Positions 8,051 through 12,675 of a stretch of DNA of 12,675 nucleotides are shown piece after piece (positions within the stretch are counted from its first letter, which is position 1; every line of letters begins with the position of its first letter). A program made the position numbers and the translations under genes. The DNA lies in the NCBI GenBank assembly GCA_965603115.1, contig CBFDBT010000060.1, forward strand, positions 1 to 12,675. Reading direction: 5' to 3'. Source of the DNA: CBFDBT01 sp965603115 (lineage in GTDB: Bacteria > Pseudomonadota > Alphaproteobacteria > Sphingomonadales > Kordiimonadaceae). Below the pieces are notes generated by a model. It saw only the letters and a list, made by a program, of their open reading frames with translations. It was not told the origin of the DNA and made no database searches.

Positions 8051-8902
8051 ATGACTCATTTTGCAATAGCAGGTCTGCAAATAGATCTCGCACCTAACAA
8101 TAACCTTGATTTGGTGATTAAAAAAACCCGTGCAGCCCTCGCACGATTTCCATGGGTACAAATGGTCGTGGTAAGCGAGCTTGCGATCTGTGGTGCAGTC
8201 ACGGGCTCGGCTGAGGCGCTACCATCAAATACCGAAGACAAACTTTGTGCTTTGGCAAAAGATTTGGGTATCTGGTTTATACCCGGTTCTCTTTATGAAA
8301 AAGCAGATGGCAAAGTGTATAACACTACTCCTGTTATCAATCCGGACGGTGAGGTGGTCACCCGCTACCGTAAAATGTATCCATTTTACCCCTATGAAAA
8401 AGGCGTGGAAGAAGGGCAGGAAATTTGCGTTTTTGATATTCCAGATGTGGGCCGTTTTGGCGTTTCAATTTGTTATGACATGTGGTTTCCAGAAAACAGC
8501 AGGGCGATGGTGAGCGAAGGTGCTGAGGTGCTTATTCACCCAACACTGACCAATACACAGGACCGCGATATTGAACTTGCTATTGTCCGTGCAACAGCTG
8601 CCCAGCAACAATGTTATGTCGTTGATGTTAATGGAGCTGGCGCTCAGGCATGGGGCAAATCTCAACTTGTCGGCCCTGAAGGCGATATCATTCACAGCGC
8701 GAGCATCAACGAAGAAATTATGTTGGTTGAAGTTGATATGGACCGTGTCCGCCGAACGCGTGAGCGTGGCATCATGGGGCTATGCCAACCCCTGAAGAGT
8801 TTTAGAGACGCGGCCCATAACTATCCCCATGAGGGCATGGCAAATCGAGAGAACTATCTTGATACTCTCGGTAGCTTAATTGTTCCACAGCGCAACAAGT
8901 AA
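8051..8902 (+). CDS. Nitrilase-superfamily amidase (carbon-nitrogen hydrolase)
   Basis: A 283-residue cytoplasmic C-N hydrolase. The catalytic set is visible: E43 (SELAICG), K108 (RYRKMYPFYP), E116 and C141 (GVSICYDMWFPE). The K-to-E spacing of eight and the K-to-C spacing of 33 follow aliphatic amidase/formamidase geometry (K134, E142, C166 in AmiE), so hydrolysis of a primary amide to acid plus ammonia is more likely than true nitrile hydrolysis. It is shorter than AmiE (about 345 residues) and longer at the C-terminus than 5-aminovaleramidase (DavA, about 264). AGGAAAGG (8035-8042) precedes ATG 8051, three bases after the MFS stop. Next to GabT/GabD-type genes it plausibly turns an omega-amino amide into GABA or 5-aminovalerate; N-carbamoyl substrates are an alternative. 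Confidence 0.88.
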   Translation: MTHFAIAGLQIDLAPNNNLDLVIKKTRAALARFPWVQMVVVSELAICGAVTGSAEALPSNTEDKLCALAKDLGIWFIPGSLYEKADGKVYNTTPVINPDGEVVTRYRKMYPFYPYEKGVEEGQEICVFDIPDVGRFGVSICYDMWFPENSRAMVSEGAEVLIHPTLTNTQDRDIELAIVRATAAQQQCYVVDVNGAGAQAWGKSQLVGPEGDIIHSASINEEIMLVEVDMDRVRRTRERGIMGLCQPLKSFRDAAHNYPHEGMANRENYLDTLGSLIVPQRNK

Positions 8903-8931
8903 TGCTGCAGTTATAAAATAAAGGATAGCTC

Positions 8932-10362
8932 ATGTTTATTTTACCTGATTTAGTAGCAGACTATGTTGGCTACGATAAAGGTTTGCGTGTCTCTAATCCG
9001 GCAACGGGTGATGCGATAGCAACCGTGAAAGACTGGTCAACAAGCGAAGTTGAGCATGCAGTTGAGCATGCATCTCATGCCATGAAAGGCTGGTCAGCAA
9101 GAACCGCCAAAGAGCGCGCCTCTATCCTGCGCCGTTGGTTTGAGCTGATTATAGAGCACACACAAGAGTTAGCCGCGATTATGACAGCTGAATGCGGTAA
9201 GCCACTGGCAGAATCGCGCGGAGAAGTGGCGTACGGTGCTTCCTTCATTGAGTGGTTCGCAGAAGAAGGCAAGCGCATATACGGCGATGTTATCCCAACG
9301 CACAACAGCAACGCGCGTATTATCACACTCAAGCAGCCCATCGGAGTAGTAGCTGCTATCACGCCGTGGAATTTTCCGCTGGCGATGATTACGCGTAAGG
9401 TGGCCCCTGCCTTGGCGGCTGGGTGTACGGCGATTGTTAAGCCGGCTGAAGCGACACCGCTGACAGCTCTCGCCCTTGAAAAGCTTGCGGCGGTCGCTGG
9501 TATTCCCGATGGTGTTTTCACTATAGTCACAGGCACTGATCCTGCTGCCATTGGCCAAATCCTGACAACGCATCCGACAATAAGAAAATTCTCTTTCACT
9601 GGTTCGACGGCAATTGGCAAGCTTTTGATGCAGCAATGTGCTGGCACGGTTAAAAAAGTGAGCATGGAACTTGGCGGCAATGCACCTTTCATCGTTTTTG
9701 ATGATGCGGATGTTGACGCGGCAGTTGCCGGCGCCATTGCATCTAAATATCGCAATGCGGGCCAAACTTGTGTCTGCACGAACCGCTTTTTTGTCCAAGA
9801 AGGTATCTATGCTATTTTCGTGAAAAAATTCACCGCAGCCGTTAAAGCCCTGACTGTAGGCAACGGCGCTGACGAGGGTGTAGCAATTGGACCGCTTATC
9901 AATGAGGCGGCTGTCAATAAAGTAGCGGGCCTTGTGAAATCAGCCCTAGATGAAGGCGCTACTGTCTCACTTGGTGGCAATCGCCATAAAGCTGGTCCCA
10001 CCTTTTTTGACCCAACGGTGGTTGCAAATGTCACTATGGATATGACTATTGCCAATGCGGAAATTTTTGGTCCCGTAGCACCTATCTTCAAATTCAAAAC
10101 CGAAGATGAAGTTGTGGCAATGGCTAACGATACGCCATACGGCTTGGCCGCCTATTTTTACAGCAGGGATATTGGCCGCGTTTGGCGAGTGGCTGAAGCT
10201 CTTGAATATGGCATGGTTGGTATTAACGAAGGTATTATATCGACCGAAGTTGCGCCTTTCGGCGGGGTGAAAGAGAGCGGCATCGGTCGCGAAGGCTCAA
10301 AATACGGCATCGAAGATTATACCGAAATTAAATATTGTCTTATGGGAGGACTGGGAACATGA
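8932..10362 (+). CDS. gabD: Succinate-semialdehyde dehydrogenase-type ALDH (GabD/DavD-like)
   Basis: A 476-residue NAD(P)-dependent aldehyde dehydrogenase, close to the length of E. coli GabD. Motifs: PWNFP at 145-149 (N147 stabilises the oxyanion), IVKPAE at 168-173 for the cofactor ribose, FTGSTAIGK at 222-230, general base E246 in MELGGN, and nucleophile C280 in NAGQTCVCTNRF. The C-V-C pair at 280/282 and the segment IEWFAEEGKRIYGDVIP are typical of the succinate/glutarate-semialdehyde subfamily. It oxidises succinate semialdehyde to succinate, or glutarate semialdehyde to glutarate; sequence alone does not separate the two. AAAGGA (8919-8924) precedes ATG 8932. It overlaps the aminotransferase by ATGA, which fits substrate hand-over between the pair. 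Confidence 0.92.
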   Translation: MFILPDLVADYVGYDKGLRVSNPATGDAIATVKDWSTSEVEHAVEHASHAMKGWSARTAKERASILRRWFELIIEHTQELAAIMTAECGKPLAESRGEVAYGASFIEWFAEEGKRIYGDVIPTHNSNARIITLKQPIGVVAAITPWNFPLAMITRKVAPALAAGCTAIVKPAEATPLTALALEKLAAVAGIPDGVFTIVTGTDPAAIGQILTTHPTIRKFSFTGSTAIGKLLMQQCAGTVKKVSMELGGNAPFIVFDDADVDAAVAGAIASKYRNAGQTCVCTNRFFVQEGIYAIFVKKFTAAVKALTVGNGADEGVAIGPLINEAAVNKVAGLVKSALDEGATVSLGGNRHKAGPTFFDPTVVANVTMDMTIANAEIFGPVAPIFKFKTEDEVVAMANDTPYGLAAYFYSRDIGRVWRVAEALEYGMVGINEGIISTEVAPFGGVKESGIGREGSKYGIEDYTEIKYCLMGGLGT

Positions 10363-11654
10363 CTGTAACCAATAAAGAATTATGGGCACGCCGCGAAGCG
10401 GCTATTCCTCGCGGTGTTGGCACCATGCACCAGCGTTTTTCCGCTAAGGCAAAAAATGCTGAGCTTATTGATGTGGAGGGCAAGCGTTATATTGATTTTG
10501 CCACGGGCATTGCTGTTTGCAACACAGGTCACGGCGACCCTCGCATTATCGATGCGGTTAAAGCCCAGCTAGATAATTTCTCTCATACTTGCTTTCAGGT
10601 AAATCCTTATGAGAGTTATATTGAGCTTGCAGAAAAACTCAATGCGTTAGCGCCCGGCAATACGCCGAAGAAAACAATATTTCTCACCACGGGTGCTGAG
10701 GCTGTTGAAAATGCCATCAAGATCGCGCGGGCCGCAACAGGTCGTCCCGGCATTATCGCCTTTAAAGGCGGCTTTCATGGCCGCACAATGATGGGCATGG
10801 CGCTCACCGGAAAGGTTGCGCCCTATAAGGTTGGGTTTGGCCCCTTCCCCGGCGATATTTATCATGCACCTTATCCTATCGACTATCACGGCATCACCGA
10901 AGAAATGTCACTAAGTGCACTGGAAGATATCTTTAAATCGGACATCGAGCCAGCTAAAGTGGCAGCTATTATTCTCGAGCCAGTGCAGGGCGAGGGTGGA
11001 TTTTATGCAGCATCTAAATCCTTCATGCAATCATTGCGCGGGCTATGCGATAAACACGATATTATGTTGATTTGTGATGAAATCCAAACAGGCTTTGCGC
11101 GCACGGGTAAAATATTTGCGACAGAATATAGTGATATCGAACCTGATTTGATAACGGTTGCTAAGGCGATGGCGGGCGGATTCCCTATCTCAGGTGTCAT
11201 TGGTAAAGCTGACGTGATGGACGCAGCGGCCCCCGGTGGCCTTGGCGGCACTTACGGCGGTTCTCCTCTGGGCTGTGTGGCTGGGCTGAAAGTACTGGAT
11301 ATTATTGAAGAAGACGGCCTGTGCGAGCGCGCCAATCAAATTGGTGGGCTATTCAATCAGCGACTGGCGGCGATGCAAGCGAGCGGTCTGGATTGTATCG
11401 GCGATATCCGTAATCTTGGCGCTATGATGGCGATTGAACTGGTGGTGCATGGAAATGTAGATCAGCCGGACGCTGGTCTTACCGCTTCTGTGGTGCAAAA
11501 GGCCGCTGAAAAGGGTCTTATTCTCTTGTCTTGCGGTATTAGAGGCAATGTGATCCGCTTTTTACCAGCCCTTACCGCGAGTGATGAAATTCTCCATGAG
11601 GGATTGGATACCCTCGAATCTGTTCTAACCGAATTGGCGCAAGATAAAACGTAA
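10359..11654 (+). CDS. gabT: 4-aminobutyrate (or 5-aminovalerate) aminotransferase
   Basis: A 431-residue class-III PLP aminotransferase, very similar along its length to E. coli GabT (recalled sequence): NKELWARREAAIPRGVG at the start, FSHTCFQVNPYE at 74-85, TTGAEAVENA at 110-119, FHGRT at 139-143, EPVQGEGGFYA at 207-217, DEIQTG at 240-245, PLP-binding K269 in VAKAMAGGFP, and GLILLSCG near the C-terminus. It moves the amino group from GABA or 5-aminovalerate to 2-oxoglutarate, yielding the semialdehyde for the ALDH encoded just upstream. ATG 10359 has GGGAGGA (10344-10350) before it and overlaps the ALDH stop; upstream in-frame TTG 10335 is rejected. It is the last gene of the operon and of the island. 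Confidence 0.93.
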   Translation: MTVTNKELWARREAAIPRGVGTMHQRFSAKAKNAELIDVEGKRYIDFATGIAVCNTGHGDPRIIDAVKAQLDNFSHTCFQVNPYESYIELAEKLNALAPGNTPKKTIFLTTGAEAVENAIKIARAATGRPGIIAFKGGFHGRTMMGMALTGKVAPYKVGFGPFPGDIYHAPYPIDYHGITEEMSLSALEDIFKSDIEPAKVAAIILEPVQGEGGFYAASKSFMQSLRGLCDKHDIMLICDEIQTGFARTGKIFATEYSDIEPDLITVAKAMAGGFPISGVIGKADVMDAAAPGGLGGTYGGSPLGCVAGLKVLDIIEEDGLCERANQIGGLFNQRLAAMQASGLDCIGDIRNLGAMMAIELVVHGNVDQPDAGLTASVVQKAAEKGLILLSCGIRGNVIRFLPALTASDEILHEGLDTLESVLTELAQDKT

Positions 11655-11664
11655 AGATCCGCAT

Positions 11665-11716
11665 TTTAGATATTTCTCGTGGCACACTCATGGCACAGTG
11701 AGCGAGTATATCTAAA
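11665..11716 (+). terminator. Imperfect inverted repeat after gabT; possible terminator
   Basis: TTTAGATAT (11665-11673) and ATATCTAAA (11708-11716) pair perfectly, with an inner CTCG (11676-11679)/CGAG (11703-11706) stem. The loop holds TGGCACA twice. There is no clean T-run on the plus strand, so termination is uncertain; it abuts the GTGA array and may belong to the att region instead. Confidence 0.4.
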
Positions 11717-11750
11717 GTGATCTGGTGTGATCTCAAGTGAGCATATGTGA
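11698..11750 (+). repeat. GTGA array with 10-bp period; candidate recombinase arm sites
   Basis: GTGA occurs at 11717, 11727, 11737 and 11747, exactly 10 bp apart, with another at 11698. The first two are extended as GTGATCT. One helical turn of spacing puts all copies on one DNA face. The 8-mer GTGATCTG at 11717-11724 recurs near the left end at 130-137. The position, about 70-100 bp inside the right repeat, suits arm-type integrase or excisionase sites. Confidence 0.5.
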
Positions 11751-11753
11751 TGA

Positions 11754-11766
11754 TAACTTGTTGATA
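11754..11766 (-). promoter_or_regulatory. Candidate IHF-binding site beside right att
   Basis: Read on the minus strand, TATCAACAAGTTA matches WATCAANNNNTTR at every defined position. It lies between the GTGA array and the repeat core, in the place expected for an architectural site in an attP arm. It is oriented opposite to the left-end match at 60-72. Confidence 0.45.
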
Positions 11767-11816
11767 TTAAATAATATTAAATTTTAAACCCTTGTTTTTA
11801 AACGATATTTTAGGGC

Positions 11817-11871
11817 AATCATAATCCGCGTGTCGGGGGTTCAAGTCCCTCCTCGGCTACCATATATGTCA
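11817..11871 (+). repeat. Right attachment-site copy (55-bp direct repeat)
   Basis: Identical to bases 1-55. It holds the tRNA from the anticodon loop to CCA (11817-11862) plus TATATGTCA. The 55 bases upstream are AT-rich and do not contain the matching D arm or the AGCCGAG acceptor strand, so this is a tRNA fragment, not a gene. It marks the right boundary of an island 11,816 bp long measured repeat to repeat. Confidence 0.85.
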
Positions 11872-11924
11872 TTTTTTTGAAATATCTTGATTTTAGTCAA
11901 TTACCTGTTATCTGTCCTCGCTAA

Positions 11925-11942
11925 TGTTACAGCATTGTAACA
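11925..11942. promoter_or_regulatory. Palindromic operator-like dyad
   Basis: TGTTACA-GCAT-TGTAACA is a perfect 7-4-7 dyad, 45 bp before the small His/Cys-rich gene. The half-sites resemble those in Zur-type (TGTTATA-N-TATAACA) and CopY/BlaI-type (TACA-NN-TGTA) operators, but the spacing differs from both, so no regulator is assigned. It overlaps an upstream in-frame ATG at 11924. Confidence 0.5.
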
Positions 11943-11986
11943 GCCAATCGACTAGAAGATCTAAAAATGCAGGATTTTTGACCGCT

Positions 11987-12436
11987 ATGCGACGCATACA
12001 AGAGATACTCACACATCAAAACAGGGCAGTGCTGTCTTTTGCGCTGGTTTTAGCTTTGCTGGTGCAAGGTATTTTGGGTGCGAGCGGGTCCTGCCTGATG
12101 GCGATGGACATTGACGATGCCAGCACAGTGCAAGCCATGTCGCATGAAGGCCACGAAGGCCATGACATGGGCGCGACGAGTGAATCATCAGACGATGAGA
12201 CGCTCACGAAAGCCCGGGGTCACATATGCCCGCCCGATGGTTGTGATATCTGTGATGGAGAAAATTGCTCCCAGTGCTCGCCATCGCAAATTTATACTCT
12301 TGCCTCTCAAGGCCCTATTTTTCTAAAAGACATTCTCCCTGCCATTCCCGAGTTGCCAAGGGCTGTAGCTTTTGTCGTATCCCGTCGACACTGGAGCATA
12401 CCTCCGGGTCGCGCCCCTCCCACTCTCAACATTTAA
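11987..12436 (+). CDS. Small exported His/Cys-rich protein (DUF2946-like)
   Basis: A 149-residue protein from ATG 11987. An in-frame ATG at 11924 would give 170 residues but lies inside the palindrome and puts polar residues before the signal, so the shorter form is preferred; the ribosome site (AGGAT, distant) is weak for both. Residues 13-32 are a hydrophobic signal or membrane segment. Then come a His-rich stretch (H53, H56, H59 in SHEGHEGHDMG), an acidic region, and a regular cysteine cluster C81-X4-C86-X2-C89-X4-C94-X2-C97. The end, IPPGRAPPTL, resembles the short proline/arginine tail of DUF2946-type proteins, which often precede TonB-dependent receptors or copper genes. The composition suggests binding of copper or another soft metal in the periplasm. 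The family link is from memory and tentative. Confidence 0.6.
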   Translation: MRRIQEILTHQNRAVLSFALVLALLVQGILGASGSCLMAMDIDDASTVQAMSHEGHEGHDMGATSESSDDETLTKARGHICPPDGCDICDGENCSQCSPSQIYTLASQGPIFLKDILPAIPELPRAVAFVVSRRHWSIPPGRAPPTLNI

Positions 12437-12448
12437 TCATCACGAAAT

Positions 12449-12490
12449 AGAGCTTACTTTCACGGCATCAAAAGGTGCGTGAGCGGCTCT
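12449..12490 (+). terminator. Stem-loop between the metal-type gene and next gene
   Basis: Outer stem AGAGC (12449-12453)/GCTCT (12486-12490) and inner stem TCACG-g-CATC (12460-12469) with GGTGCGTGA (12474-12482), loop AAAA, followed by TTTGTATGTTTT. It could be a weak terminator or a processed intergenic hairpin like that after the first receptor gene. Confidence 0.4.
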
Positions 12491-12524
12491 TTGTATGTTT
12501 TAAATTTCTATTGAGAGAAATATT

Positions 12525-12675
12525 ATGTTTATGAATAACACTACAGGTGTGTCTGGCGATGCACACAATACTAAAGTAACCCGTCTTTTAAATTCCGCTT
12601 CAATGCTTGTGATCGTTGGGACATTTGCCACTAGTCCACTTTTAGCACAGGACCACACGCAGCAGAACAAACAAG
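12525..12675 (+). CDS. Exported protein, 5' end only; probable TonB-dependent receptor
   Basis: Fifty codons are visible before the window ends. ATG 12525 follows GAGAGA (12513-12518) at good spacing; a second in-frame ATG at 12531 is possible. The N-terminus is basic, then hydrophobic (SASMLVIVGTFATSPLLAQD), a signal peptide with likely cleavage at LLAQ/D. Ending in 'LAQD' and following a DUF2946-like gene suggest an outer-membrane TonB-dependent receptor or another metal-related exported protein. The diagnostic TonB box and plug are outside the window, so the receptor call rests on context. Confidence 0.5.
   Translation, partial: MFMNNTTGVSGDAHNTKVTRLLNSASMLVIVGTFATSPLLAQDHTQQNKQ

Noticed and set aside
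9075..9798. Two long minus-strand reading frames (234 and 209 codons) antisense to the aldehyde dehydrogenase gene
   Set aside because: They lie entirely within a strongly motif-supported plus-strand gene, show no domain and no ribosome site, and are expected shadows of a codon-biased gene.
3632..11654. Nylon-oligomer (NylB-type) degradation operon
   Set aside because: The hydrolase fold and the aminotransferase/ALDH pair are suggestive, but GabT and GabD resemble C4/C5 enzymes and the NylA and NylC partners are absent. Kept only as a mechanistic parallel.
11698..11750. CRISPR-like repeat array
   Set aside because: The repeated unit is only 4-7 bp at 10-bp spacing. There are no spacers of typical length and no cas genes.
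11817..11862. A second functional tRNA gene at the right repeat
   Set aside because: Only the 3' half is present. The upstream 55 bases are AT-rich with no D arm, anticodon-stem 5' strand or matching acceptor strand.
11924..11986. Extended start of the His/Cys-rich protein at ATG 11924
   Set aside because: The codon lies in the palindromic dyad, and the extra residues are polar and precede an otherwise ordinary signal segment. It cannot be fully excluded because neither start has a strong ribosome site.

Overview
The window is a compact, all-plus-strand accessory module from what looks like an alphaproteobacterium. The reasons are the alphaproteobacterial style of the tRNA-Met 3' half, the 'EEIVVTA' TonB-dependent receptors and a TPR-sulfotransferase of the type common in Caulobacterales, Sphingomonadales and Kordiimonadales. 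No 16S or taxonomic marker is present, so genus is not claimed. Base composition is moderate, with AT-rich intergenic DNA.

Layout: the window opens inside the 3' half of a tRNA with a CAT anticodon (bases 1-46). A perfect 55-bp copy of that half plus 9 bp beyond CCA recurs at 11817-11871, where the tRNA 5' half is missing. This is the classic footprint of site-specific integration at a tRNA 3' end and delimits an 11.8-kb island. Both ends carry perfect IHF-consensus sites (60-72 and 11754-11766), and the right end carries a run of GTGA motifs at exact 10-bp spacing (11717-11750). That is the arm/IHF/core layout of a tyrosine-recombinase attachment site, yet there is no integrase between the repeats.

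Inside the island: a TetR-family regulator (314-931) with its own promoter and terminator; a TonB-dependent receptor (1105-3531) with its own likely promoter; a hairpin; then a tightly packed run of genes. These are a TPR-sulfotransferase, a secreted SxxK serine hydrolase of the beta-lactamase/NylB fold, an MFS transporter, a nitrilase-superfamily amidase, a GabD-like semialdehyde dehydrogenase and a GabT-like aminotransferase. ATGA and 8-bp overlaps link several of them, which implies one transcript.

Reading of the pathway (inference): a substrate enters through the outer-membrane receptor, an amide/ester/lactam bond is cut in the periplasm, the product crosses the inner membrane by the MFS protein, the nitrilase removes an amide, and GabT/GabD take the resulting omega-amino acid (GABA or 5-aminovalerate) to a dicarboxylate. 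The substrate is not known from the sequence.

Beyond the second repeat lies a different unit: a palindromic operator-like dyad, a small exported His/Cys-rich protein (11987-12436) and the 5' end of an exported protein, probably another TonB-dependent receptor (12525 to the window end). This looks like a metal-related locus. The flanks to the right of the two repeats resemble each other, so this may be a second island in a tandem array at the same tRNA.
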